Source: a virus. From it: DNA of 64,000 nucleotides. Every line of letters starts with the position of its first letter. Positions within the stretch are counted from its first letter, which is position 1. Both the position numbers and the translations under genes were made by a program. The stretch spans positions 42,358 through 106,357 of the IMG/VR virus record IMGVR_UViG_3300050343_000255; one strand, 5' to 3'. Shown here piece by piece: positions 55,641-62,676 of the stretch. The notes under the pieces were generated by a model. That model had not been told where the DNA came from. It saw nothing but the letters and a program-made list of their open reading frames with translations, and made no database searches.

Positions 55641-56159
55641 ATGAACGCTATTGCTTCAACTCACTACGTAGGTATACACCGTACGTCTCCATCTAAACAA
55701 CGCATCGTGCATGCGTTTGACTTGGACGACACTATTACGATCAAGCCTGATCACTTCAACAACATAGGCATGACCAAAGACGAGTTCTTTGATGCCTCCA
55801 GGTCATTCAAACCTGATGACCGTGTTGTTGATTTACTACGGATGATGCATCAGTGGGGCGATTCAATCGCTATCTGCACTGCTCGTCCATCCGACAGGCT
55901 CACTGAATCCTATAACTGGCTTCGCAAGTGGTCTATTCCATTCGATTGCATCCTTGTTTCCACTGGTGTGGACAACAGCGGTAATACCAAGCAGCACATG
56001 CTTCAGTATTTACGCAAGCAATACCGGATGGTTGGCACCCTTATCGATGACAGTCCATACAACATTGAAGGTGCACGCCTTCAGAGGATCAAGCGTATCC
56101 ATGTACTCAAGAATTGTGAGTACTGGGCTGCCCATCCTGAGAGCGTGGTCAAGGTATGA
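55641..56159 (+). CDS. HAD-superfamily phosphatase
   Basis: 172 aa from ATG 55641, 22 bases after the box. HAD motif I HAFDLDDTIT (nucleophile Asp and acid Asp), motif II ICTARPSD (Thr), and motif IV GTLIDDSPYNIEGA with the metal-binding DD; a Lys (motif III) may be in TKQHML. Compact cap. Likely a 5'-nucleotidase/polynucleotide-phosphatase-type enzyme acting in nucleotide salvage or nucleic-acid end repair. Its stop overlaps the next gene (ATGA). Confidence 0.8.
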   Translation: MNAIASTHYVGIHRTSPSKQRIVHAFDLDDTITIKPDHFNNIGMTKDEFFDASRSFKPDDRVVDLLRMMHQWGDSIAICTARPSDRLTESYNWLRKWSIPFDCILVSTGVDNSGNTKQHMLQYLRKQYRMVGTLIDDSPYNIEGARLQRIKRIHVLKNCEYWAAHPESVVKV

Positions 56160-56281
56160 AGTTAGTTCTCTATTTCCTTCTAGCCTTCTACTTCAATGCA
56201 GAAGCTACATCCATAGGTCTATGCCTACTACCTCCACTTAGTGGGACGGTTAAGCATGACATTTGTTCCGATGAACAATAG
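56156..56281 (+). CDS. Small exported peptide (41 aa)
   Basis: MKLVLYFLLAFYFNAEATSI is a good signal peptide; the rest has two Cys (IGLCLLPPL; HDICSDEQ), which could form a disulfide in the periplasm. ATGA overlap with the HAD gene. Unknown function. Confidence 0.5.
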   Translation: MKLVLYFLLAFYFNAEATSIGLCLLPPLSGTVKHDICSDEQ

Positions 56282-56304
56282 CCGCTAACTCGCGGCTCTC
56301 TTTT
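56281..56304 (+). terminator. Hairpin GCCGC-TAACTC-GCGGC + T-rich
   Basis: 5-bp stem with TCTCTTTTCT tail; the box GTGTCCAAT follows. Confidence 0.75.
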
Positions 56305-56327
56305 CTCGTGTCCAATGAATTGTCACT

Positions 56328-56450
56328 ATGACTGATGTACAACTACGTGCTGCTGCTCGCCTTAAGGCTGAACTCCTACGTCAGACTAAAGAGCGAGTAC
56401 GTGACGCCTATTACCTGCGTAAAGCAGGGGTCATGACAGCCATCGTGTGA
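56328..56450 (+). CDS. Tiny basic helical protein (40 aa)
   Basis: MTDVQLRAAARLKAELLRQT and KERVRDAYYLRKAGVMTAIV. Amphipathic basic helix, about the spacing of the other array genes. Unknown function; DNA- or RNA-polymerase-binding peptides of this size occur in phages. Confidence 0.5.
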   Translation: MTDVQLRAAARLKAELLRQTKERVRDAYYLRKAGVMTAIV

Positions 56451-56460
56451 ACACTTGAGG

Positions 56461-56487
56461 GTCGCTGACTCGCGACTCTCTTTTTTA
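56461..56487 (+). terminator. Hairpin GTCGC-TGACTC-GCGAC + T run
   Basis: 5-bp stem and TCTCTTTTTT, then AGTGTTCTTC. Confidence 0.75.
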
Positions 56488-56510
56488 GTGTTCTTCAAAT
56501 CGAATGCTTA

Positions 56511-56720
56511 ATGGCAATCACCTACGACTTCACCATTGTTGCTACCAACATTACTGGTTTGTCTAAGGTGGTTCCTCAGAACGAAGCTGCGTTCTGCTAT
56601 CTCGTAGATGAAACCGATTACACCGTCTTTGCTGACGGTTCCACCGCTCTATTCCAGGAGCGTGTCGGTGACTTTATCTCCGATGCAGGCCACGCACACA
56701 TGTGCTGCGATATCGCTTGA
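56511..56720 (+). CDS. Small hypothetical protein (69 aa)
   Basis: Beta-rich acidic protein (AITYDFTIVATNITGLSKVV; YLVDETDYTVFADGSTALF) ending HAHMCCDIA, a His/Cys-rich tip that might bind metal. No family recognised. Confidence 0.55.
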   Translation: MAITYDFTIVATNITGLSKVVPQNEAAFCYLVDETDYTVFADGSTALFQERVGDFISDAGHAHMCCDIA

Positions 56721-56733
56721 GTTGACCACCACT

Positions 56734-56765
56734 GGCGCAAATTTGCGCCTTTCTCATTTTTTGTA
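56734..56765 (+). terminator. Palindrome GGCGCAAATTTGCGCC + T-rich
   Basis: Perfect 8-bp inverted repeat with TTTCTCATTTTTT tail. Confidence 0.75.
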
Positions 56766-56780
56766 ATTTAAGAGGTTTAT

Positions 56781-57173
56781 TTGACCCAATCTTTCAACGT
56801 CCCTGATGGCATCTCTATGGATGAGCTTACGTCTCATCTTAAGGATGCGCCAAATGAATCAGATATTCACGATGAGTGCACCTGTGAACGTGCAGAAAAT
56901 ACAGAAGATCTTATGGAGCTTGCTTCAGAACAGATCGCATTAACTGGACGCATGACAGATGATCCTGTTGCATTCCACAAAATCATGATAGTCATGATCA
57001 TTTCTAACATGATCGACTTTCACATGAATGTTGCAACTAAATCAGGTGGAATGGATGACGATACATCTCAAGCGTGGATTCGTGACGCTGGCAAATTACA
57101 AGCAGTCATGAACATCCTTACGACTATCTCATGTGGTCCTGATGACCCATATGTAACAGCATCCTGCAACTGA
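56781..57173 (+). CDS. Hypothetical acidic helical protein (130 aa)
   Basis: TTG start preceded by AAGAGG, a good ribosome site. Acidic with Cys-x-Cys (DECTCERAENTEDLMELAS), a Met/Ile-rich helix (HKIMIVMIISNMIDFHMNVA) and a second helical part. No family recognised. Confidence 0.55.
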   Translation: MTQSFNVPDGISMDELTSHLKDAPNESDIHDECTCERAENTEDLMELASEQIALTGRMTDDPVAFHKIMIVMIISNMIDFHMNVATKSGGMDDDTSQAWIRDAGKLQAVMNILTTISCGPDDPYVTASCN

Positions 57174-57184
57174 TTGCCTCAATA

Positions 57185-57208
57185 GCCGCTTAACAGCGGC
57201 TTTCTTTT
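57185..57208 (+). terminator. Hairpin GCCGCT-TAAC-AGCGGC + T-rich
   Basis: 6-bp stem and TTTCTTTTT, then ACATGTTCTTTATC. Confidence 0.8.
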
Positions 57209-57234
57209 TACATGTTCTTTATCAAAGGTTTCCT

Positions 57235-57720
57235 TTGAACAACACTTCACCTCGCTACGCTCAGTTCAACGCTCTCACCGTCACCGGTCGCATCTTCAAT
57301 GCTGAGATCGTGGACAACAAAGGCAACAAGTTCTTGAGTGTATCCGTAATCAGCACTGCCTCCAAGGATGGCGCTGACTTGGTCTACACCTTCAACAACT
57401 CCAATGGCTTGATGGGCCTCTTTGAGAAGGGTTACTTCTGCAAAGGTCGTCAAGTCACTATCACTGGACACCTTCACAACGTCTCTGAGGTCTACACCAC
57501 ACAGACTGGTGAAGTTCGCATGCGTAAGCGCCCTGAGATCCACCTCACAGGCGTAAACGTGCTTGATGGTGGCCTTGGTCCTATGCCTAACGCAGATGGA
57601 CAAGCACAGCGTCTCTCAGCAGGCACTGTCATCACTCAAGTGGGAACACCTGAGGTTGACGAAACTCCATCTATGGAGCCTGTTGAAGAAGCAGAAGAAG
57701 AGCTTGTAGCTCTTTATTGA
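57235..57720 (+). CDS. ssb: Single-stranded DNA-binding protein, OB fold
   Basis: 161 aa, TTG start 23 bases after the box ATGTTCTTT. OB-fold strands: FNALTVTGRIFNAEIVDNKG, FLSVSVISTASKDGADLVYT, RQVTITGHLHNVSEVYTTQT, RPEIHLTGVNVLDGGLGP. A flexible linker leads to an acidic tip, EEAEEELVALY, as in SSBs whose tail recruits partners. Tail ends LVALY, shared with the 53084 protein, not the bacterial DIPF. It should coat single-stranded phage DNA during replication. Confidence 0.75.
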   Translation: MNNTSPRYAQFNALTVTGRIFNAEIVDNKGNKFLSVSVISTASKDGADLVYTFNNSNGLMGLFEKGYFCKGRQVTITGHLHNVSEVYTTQTGEVRMRKRPEIHLTGVNVLDGGLGPMPNADGQAQRLSAGTVITQVGTPEVDETPSMEPVEEAEEELVALY

Positions 57721-57730
57721 TAACAACTCC

Positions 57731-57767
57731 CGGCCGTGTATCCCACGGCTGGGTTTTTTCTTTTTTT
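57731..57767 (+). terminator. Strong terminator after ssb
   Basis: GCCGTG-TATCC-CACGGC stem extended by CCC/GGG, then GGGTTTTTTCTTTTTTT. Confidence 0.9.
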
Positions 57768-57772
57768 AAACT

Positions 57773-57853
57773 ATGGACATCGCAATCTATCTAACTATCT
57801 ATGCCACGTTCGCAATCTACTGCTACGTCCTCACCAAAGTCCAAGAGGACTGA
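57773..57853 (+). CDS. Possible 26-aa membrane peptide
   Basis: MDIAIYLTIYATFAIYCYVL then TKVQED: one hydrophobic helix with a charged tail. Right after a terminator and before a gene that overlaps it, so it may be a leader peptide or non-coding. Confidence 0.3.
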   Translation: MDIAIYLTIYATFAIYCYVLTKVQED

Positions 57854-58049
57854 TTGGACATACACCCTAAGTAAAAGCAGGTATGGGTTATACACATCTA
57901 TTCTTACTGACGGCACCCGAATGGTCACTGGAATGACAGAAGAAGGTGTTCGTGTAGTTACGGACACTATTCACATCCCTGTCATGAAAGGTGAGTTCGA
58001 TGGATACACATCAATACCACGTAAGGGTGTAGTGGACGGGAAGCTTTAG
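57801..58049 (+). CDS. Small hypothetical protein (82 aa)
   Basis: Ser/Lys-rich start (MPRSQSTATSSPKSKRTDWT) and a beta-rich body (LYTSILTDGTRMVTGMTEEG; VRVVTDTIHIPVMKGEF). Convergent 4-base overlap with the next minus gene. No family recognised. Confidence 0.5.
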   Translation: MPRSQSTATSSPKSKRTDWTYTLSKSRYGLYTSILTDGTRMVTGMTEEGVRVVTDTIHIPVMKGEFDGYTSIPRKGVVDGKL

Positions 58050-58954
58050 TGCTTGCCGTTCTTGCCGTTACCGTTGATCGCCTTATTCATGTAGACCTTG
58101 TCAGCAATGACAGTGACTGCCTTACCTTGGTCAGATGTATTGACATCACCCTGAAGTGCTTGACGGTATGCATCTAAGACAGACTTGTCTGCAAATCGTT
58201 TGTCATTAAATCCGTAATTCATTGCACGACCTTCCTGTTTGCCAACCATATTTTGAAAATCTTTGTACTTTAATAAACGTTGAATATCAACGTCATCTAA
58301 TACTTTACTATTGTATAACCCAGCAGCATTAATACGACGACGTGCACCGTCAATTAACTCAAGTCGTTTTGGACCTTCAGAATCTCCAAGCATTTGATTG
58401 ATTAATGATAATTCTGGACGCAACCTAGTACCACCTTGACTATTAGATTCTAAATGTCCTTGATCTTGTGATCTACCAATGATTGGTGCATCTGTATAAA
58501 GATCTCTTCCATATGAGCCTTTGTATAGCAACTCTTTTACAGCATCAACCTTTGAATCACGATTGCCTGCAGCCTTGCCATGCAATCCTCGTGTTGCAAG
58601 CATTTCAAGAGATTGTCCGTCTAATAAATTAGCCAATATCTCTGCACGTTCATAATCTAAATCATTTGCACTTGGATTTTCTCCTGCAGATAACTCTCTT
58701 TTGCCTGTTTTTATAAAGTCTTTTTCAACTCGCTCTGCAGCATCAAGAGCTTGCATGAGTAATGAAGGTGTATAAGCTTCTGCTTCAACAGCTTCAACTC
58801 CTAATGAACCCTCGCTGCCAACCCGAGTAGACGATAAATCAGCAATATTTCCTGAGTTATCACGTACAAATTTTAAATTAGACGGTGCCAGTAAATCACG
58901 TTCAATTGCTTTCAACGAATAATCATTATTACTGTTTAAATTTCTTGCACGCAC
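58046..58954 (-). CDS. HNH-like or virion-associated protein (302 aa)
   Basis: Intact. Charged helices at both ends; the middle DAPIIGRSQDQGHLESNSQG, GTRLRPELSLINQMLGD and RARRRIN-like stretches keep the spacing of an HNH motif (D/GH, then N, then N), as in the GH..s.sGG..N form, but lacks a CxxC pair. It might be a nuclease or only look like one. Lone minus gene in the + array, with AT-rich divergent DNA upstream (58955-59066). Confidence 0.45.
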   Translation of the reverse strand: MRARNLNSNNDYSLKAIERDLLAPSNLKFVRDNSGNIADLSSTRVGSEGSLGVEAVEAEAYTPSLLMQALDAAERVEKDFIKTGKRELSAGENPSANDLDYERAEILANLLDGQSLEMLATRGLHGKAAGNRDSKVDAVKELLYKGSYGRDLYTDAPIIGRSQDQGHLESNSQGGTRLRPELSLINQMLGDSEGPKRLELIDGARRRINAAGLYNSKVLDDVDIQRLLKYKDFQNMVGKQEGRAMNYGFNDKRFADKSVLDAYRQALQGDVNTSDQGKAVTVIADKVYMNKAINGNGKNGKH

Positions 58955-59066
58955 TCATACACATACCTATGATTATTAATTCACATAGATATCACTTACT
59001 TCAATATCTATTCTATTAATTATTAATTACTAACTAATATATTTAGAAGCTGCTAACTAATATCTA

Positions 59067-59516
59067 TTGCATAAATCTTCGGACAAACGTAAGCAAAGTA
59101 AATATCAAGCATTTCACTATTTGTTAAAACAGCTTGCTGACTTTTATAAAGATGCAGATGAAGCAGCTCAACAGTTGCTAGAAACAACTGTGGGTGCAAC
59201 GATCTTCTATCTACCTACCCGTAAAAAGCTTCATTACTCAGGCATGATTTCTGCTGAAGCGTTGGAATCTGGCAAAGAAACTCAAGAACATATGTTTCCA
59301 CGCAAGATTGCAGCAACAGCTTTACTTAAATCTGTGCCTGATACTGTTCAACTATTAATTGACAAGTGTGATGGTCTGTACCTCAGGTATCACATCGTCA
59401 CACCTTCACAGAACAAACAACTATGTCCCTTTCAAAAACACGACGTATTTGTTAATCCTGAAACTGCTTACTTCAAAGCAGGTATTCAGTTGATTAACGA
59501 TCCACGGCTTGCATAA
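59067..59516 (+). CDS. Hypothetical protein with HMFPRK motif (149 aa)
   Basis: TTG start. Helical beginning (KYQAFHYLLKQLADFYKDAD) and a conserved-looking centre QEHMFPRKIAATALLKSVPD. EH..PRK..A motifs occur in phage proteins related to restriction-like nucleases, but nothing else here proves that. Cys pair absent. Ends right at a hairpin terminator. Confidence 0.5.
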   Translation: MHKSSDKRKQSKYQAFHYLLKQLADFYKDADEAAQQLLETTVGATIFYLPTRKKLHYSGMISAEALESGKETQEHMFPRKIAATALLKSVPDTVQLLIDKCDGLYLRYHIVTPSQNKQLCPFQKHDVFVNPETAYFKAGIQLINDPRLA

Positions 59517-59521
59517 GATTT

Positions 59522-59545
59522 GCCGCTGACTCGCGGCTTTCTTTT
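59522..59545 (+). terminator. Hairpin GCCGC-TGACTC-GCGGC + T-rich
   Basis: 5-bp stem, TTTCTTTTCT tail, then the box GTGTCCTTTGAC. Confidence 0.75.
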
Positions 59546-59570
59546 CTCGTGTCCTTTGACATCTAGATCT

Positions 59571-59792
59571 ATGGAACAACAAATGATCCTGATCTCTAAA
59601 CCAGAAGTTGAAAGGTTGCTAGGCAAACTTCAACGAGCAGAAGGCTATTGCCGTAATGCACGTTCGTCTACTCCTTTCAATCCTGAAACGGACATCCATG
59701 CAGAACCGTGGGAGTTCTTTGTCGGATCCTCTGGATTCGCAGGAGCTGTCATGCGTGATGCAATTCAATCACTCGAATCACATCTGAACTAA
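59571..59792 (+). CDS. Small hypothetical protein (73 aa)
   Basis: ATG 59571, 20 bases after GTGTCCTTT. Helical (LISKPEVERLLGKLQRAEGY; SSGFAGAVMRDAIQSLESH). TAATG overlap with the next gene. No family recognised. Confidence 0.55.
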   Translation: MEQQMILISKPEVERLLGKLQRAEGYCRNARSSTPFNPETDIHAEPWEFFVGSSGFAGAVMRDAIQSLESHLN

Positions 59793-60229
59793 TGGGAACT
59801 CGATCTGCTATTGGCTATCTACAACCGTCCGGTTCCGTCCGTGCGGTTTATTGCCATTGGGATGGCTACCCAGAAAATCAACTCCCGATACTGAAGTCGA
59901 GGTACAACACTCTCGCCAAAGTAAAGGCTTTGATTAAACCTGGGTTTATGTCATGCCTAGAAACTACCCACACGTGGGAATCTGAATACCAGCGTGATGC
60001 CAACGGTAAAGCATTATTTGATTTACCACAGACACATAGCCGTGAACCACAACCTCTGTATCACGCAGAGCGTGGGCACGGTGAAAAACCCAAAACCAGT
60101 GGCAATGCCTTTGATTACTGGCGCGATATGGATTGTGAGTACTTGTATGTCTTTACTGGCACTTCGTGGATTACTTATTCACTACGCGACTCACCTCATA
60201 CACGTATGCATATCCATGATGAAACCTAA
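59792..60229 (+). CDS. Conserved phage protein, MGTRS...YCHWDGYP family
   Basis: 145 aa. The start MGTRSAIGYLQPSGSVRAVY and CHWDGYPENQLPIL match a widespread phage protein family of unknown function that always begins M.TRS.I...DG....VYCHWDGYPE. The C-terminal YLYVFTGTSWITYSLRD also fits. Intact. Coupled to the upstream gene. Confidence 0.7.
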   Translation: MGTRSAIGYLQPSGSVRAVYCHWDGYPENQLPILKSRYNTLAKVKALIKPGFMSCLETTHTWESEYQRDANGKALFDLPQTHSREPQPLYHAERGHGEKPKTSGNAFDYWRDMDCEYLYVFTGTSWITYSLRDSPHTRMHIHDET

Positions 60230-60408
60230 CCCATCTAAGTATATTTTTACCTAGTATGGATTGGTGTTCCCGTAGAAGAACAGCGGCAGGGACACTCAAT
60301 TAGGTTTCAGGCATTTTTGCTGTTTCTGTCTGAGTAATTAACCGGGTCGCCCCTTTTGGTGGCTCGGTCCCTTACTCGATCACATATATACACTCAAAAA
60401 GATTCACC
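60230..60408 (+). promoter_or_regulatory. Structured leader upstream of ferredoxin gene
   Basis: 179 non-coding bases. GTGTTCCC pairs with GGGACAC (60270-60297) around an internal hairpin-sized loop; GGGTCGCCCC...GGTGGCTCGGTCCC (60344-60373) is a second structured segment; ATATATACAC before the ATG is AT-rich. No known motif recognised. Confidence 0.4.
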
Positions 60409-60702
60409 ATGGCTAATTACACAATCGAAGTCACTACTGAAGATGGTGGCAACTTTACTTTCCCTTGTGAAAGTGACCAGTACATCATTGAAGCTGCAGA
60501 AGAAGCAGGCGTTGAACTCAACTATTCATGCCGTGCTGGTGCATGCTCAACCTGTGTAAGCAAGCTTGTGTCTGGCACTGTTGATCAATCAGATCAAAGC
60601 TATTTGGACGATGACCAACAAGCAGAGGGCTTCTTTATGTCCTGTGTTGCTTATCCAACCTCTGACGTAAAGATGATCTCTGATGTTGAAGACCAACTCT
60701 GA
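60409..60702 (+). CDS. petF: Plant-type [2Fe-2S] ferredoxin
   Basis: 97 aa, intact. Cluster ligands are Cys41, Cys46 and Cys49 in SCRAGACSTC plus Cys79 in FFMSCVAYP, the exact C-x4-C-x2-C...C pattern of cyanobacterial photosynthetic ferredoxin. Acidic surface (SDQSYLDDDQQ) for partner docking. Phage-encoded ferredoxins keep electron flow from photosystem I, or feed bilin/nucleotide-reducing enzymes, during infection. Likely acquired from the host and probably an auxiliary metabolic gene. Confidence 0.96.
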   Translation: MANYTIEVTTEDGGNFTFPCESDQYIIEAAEEAGVELNYSCRAGACSTCVSKLVSGTVDQSDQSYLDDDQQAEGFFMSCVAYPTSDVKMISDVEDQL

Positions 60703-60712
60703 CCTAACATTT

Positions 60713-60835
60713 ATGACTGAACAACCTGACAAGTTCCCCTTCGACGACATCGAAGAACTAGAACGTGAAGAAGATGAGCTCCCTGCTATCCCTGCATGGC
60801 CCTCTATCTTCGAATCAAGCATCCTTAATAATTAA
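60713..60835 (+). CDS. Tiny acidic protein (40 aa)
   Basis: MTEQPDKFPFDDIEELEREE and DELPAIPAWPSIFESSILNN. Acidic, Pro-rich. Begins 10 bases after the ferredoxin stop, so co-expressed with it. Unknown function. Confidence 0.5.
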   Translation: MTEQPDKFPFDDIEELEREEDELPAIPAWPSIFESSILNN

Positions 60836-60868
60836 GTAAAATATCCATAGCATCTAAATTTATTAGCT

Positions 60869-61508
60869 ATGGGTAAGAAAAAAGATTTTGATAATTTCAG
60901 AAATCGTTTTAATAGTACTGGCAAAGTAGGCAAAAACGAATTTAGTGTTGACGGCAAATCCTTTGACTACCGTGATCCTAAAAATCTAGAAAATGCACAA
61001 GTTGGATCTAGAGGTGATCGTGGCATTAGAGACGATCAAAAATATAATCCAAATGCGTATGACTATACTGATCCTCTGTACGATTATTCAAAGGGAGCGG
61101 TACGTGATGCTGCAAAAGCACTAGGCATTGGTAATGTCAATGAAAAGTCTGAAGTAAAGCAAATCCTCAAATACATTCAAGATGTTCCAGATAAACCAGG
61201 AAGATGATAAACCAAAAGAGTTCTTGAAAAGATATATTGACAAGAAAGTGTCTCCTGCTGAAAACGAATCCACACAAGCAGAAGTAGAAATCCCCTCTAC
61301 TCCTACTGCGTCAGGTGATGGCAGTATTAATTCACCAATCTCACAAGCTAGTCCTATAAACATTGATGGCAATCGAAATAGTGTTAAGCAAAATAATGCT
61401 ATTTCTCAGGAAATTGACAATTCAACTGATAACTCAGACAACAGCTCCAAGATTTTTTTAGATAGCTATAAGCTCAATCTTGGCGATAAATTTAAAATGT
61501 TTGCTTAA
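60869..61508 (+). CDS. Protein with GDGSINSPISQ segment, one frame break
   Basis: ~213 aa. MGKKKDFDNFRNRFNSTGKV, FDYRDPKNLENAQVGSRGDR, KSEVKQILKYIQDVPDKPG, break near 61203, EDDKPKEFLKRYIDKKVSPA, then GDGSINSPISQASPINIDGN, NAISQEIDNSTDNSDNSS. The Asn/Ser-rich end is a paralogue of the middle of the virion protein at 40645-41572, and the part before it has the same helix-then-linker order. Possibly a related virion protein encoded on the opposite strand. Confidence 0.55.
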
Positions 61509-61520
61509 AATCCCCTTAAA

Positions 61521-61656
61521 ACTACAAAGCTACACTTGCTACGCTACTTTTCCTATATGTGCATTTTTAAAAAGATAGTAATAAGAGAGGAGACTGCGTA
61601 ATAAAAAAAGATATATATAGGGAACTTGTGCGTTTTGCGTAGTTTACGTAGTTTGC
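61521..61656. promoter_or_regulatory. Control region C: inverted clusters of GCGTAGTTT-type repeats
   Basis: Left arm 61521-61551 holds ACTACAAAGCTACACTTGC, TACGCTACTTTT; right arm 61628-61656 holds GTGCGTTTTGCGTAGTTTAC, GTAGTTTGC. Between are CTATATG, TTTTTAAAAAG and GATATATATAG. Same plan as regions A and B. Directly upstream of the two ribbon-helix-helix-like genes. Confidence 0.6.
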
Positions 61657-61851
61657 CTAGTACCCCAAAAAAGGCATTTTTAATTGCGGCGCAAGCACAT
61701 TCACGCAAAAAAACGCTTTTTAAAAACCGCTACAAAACCTATCTGCGACTCTTGTCAGCGACAGTTACAATTCGTAACCGAGCCCAGAATTGGCAACAAT
61801 GCTCTATTTGGACCAATTTTTAGTTATTTTATTCCCATTCAAGTCGCTTTC

Positions 61852-62199
61852 ATGCAGCGCATCGACGTTCCTTGTGACGAAAAATTCGCTGCTGTTCTCA
61901 AAGAGTACTGCGCCTACTGGGGCATGACTATGGGAGAACTCATGTACGAAGCAGCGAAACAGCACATCCACTCATCTGCACAAGTGTGTGACCTTGCAGA
62001 TGGCCTTTTGCGTAAGCAAGGGATGATTCCTGACAAACGCTCAGCAAAGCACTGTTATGGCTATTTATGCCGGTGCTGCAAACATCAGCTTGCTTGCAGA
62101 ACTGGTCTTTATAAAAACGAATGGGAAATTGCTGAACAACACCAGCATTTGTTAAAAGAACAACCTGAAGCATGTTCATGTGACAGTTGTATTTCATGA
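61852..62199 (+). CDS. Ribbon-helix-helix-like protein with Cys cluster, copy 1
   Basis: 115 aa from ATG 61852 (the frame is open upstream to 61684 but that part covers the promoter region). N-terminal beta strand MQRIDVPCDEKFAAVLKEYC and helix WGMTMGELMYEAAKQHI follow the Arc/CopG-type DNA-binding pattern. C-terminal KHCYGYLCRCCKHQLACRTG has at least four Cys that could bind zinc or an Fe-S cluster, then ACSCDSCIS. Paralogous to the next gene; they overlap by ATGA. Probably a metal- or redox-sensitive regulator. Confidence 0.55.
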   Translation: MQRIDVPCDEKFAAVLKEYCAYWGMTMGELMYEAAKQHIHSSAQVCDLADGLLRKQGMIPDKRSAKHCYGYLCRCCKHQLACRTGLYKNEWEIAEQHQHLLKEQPEACSCDSCIS

Positions 62200-62513
62200 A
62201 AAAACTTCAAGTGCAAATGCCTGACCCATGTCATGCGGTATTAAAGGACTATGCCAATGCTTGGGGCATGACAATGTCTGAAGTGATGTATGAAGCCACT
62301 CGTTGCTTTATGCACAAACATTCAGAGAATTGTGGATACATCAATTCATTATTTACATTTAGACGTATCAAAGCTGACAAACGACTTACCAAAGAATGTT
62401 ATGGACATCCTTGTTTTGCCTGTGAGCACCTAGTTGCTTGTAAAACAGGACAATACAAAGGTGGCTGGGAAATGTCTGAGAAAGTTTCTGAGTACATTAA
62501 TCTGCAAGCATAA
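62196..62513 (+). CDS. Ribbon-helix-helix-like protein with Cys cluster, copy 2
   Basis: 105 aa. KKLQVQMPDPCHAVLKDYAN, AWGMTMSEVMYEATRCFM, then RIKADKRLTKECYGHPCFAC, EHLVACKTGQYKGGWEMSE. Shared with copy 1: LK.Y....GMTM.E.MYEA, the DKR..K.CYG..C..C.H..AC.TG.Y...WE pattern. A tandem duplication with divergence; heterodimer formation is possible. ATG overlaps the previous stop (ATGA). Confidence 0.55.
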   Translation: MKKLQVQMPDPCHAVLKDYANAWGMTMSEVMYEATRCFMHKHSENCGYINSLFTFRRIKADKRLTKECYGHPCFACEHLVACKTGQYKGGWEMSEKVSEYINLQA

Positions 62514-62587
62514 TTTTTTTTGCATGAAAGCTTAACAATAAGTTAGACGATTGATATCTGTATGTCTCGATATATTTAATCAAAAAA

Positions 62588-62647
62588 ATGTATCAACGCA
62601 AACGTTGCACTTGTGGTGTGAATAATCATACTTTCATTGTCGCTTAG
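62588..62647 (+). CDS. Possible 19-aa peptide
   Basis: MYQRKRCTCGVNNHTFIVA; CxC...H could bind metal. It runs into the hairpin at 62639, so it may be a leader peptide or chance. Confidence 0.25.
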   Translation: MYQRKRCTCGVNNHTFIVA

Positions 62648-62654
62648 CAGCGAC
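62639..62654 (+). terminator. Hairpin GTCGCT-TAGC-AGCGAC
   Basis: 6-bp stem followed by TTTCACAACTG and the box GTGTCCAATAC, just before the DUF932 gene. Confidence 0.6.
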
Positions 62655-62676
62655 TTTCACAACTGGTGTCCAATAC

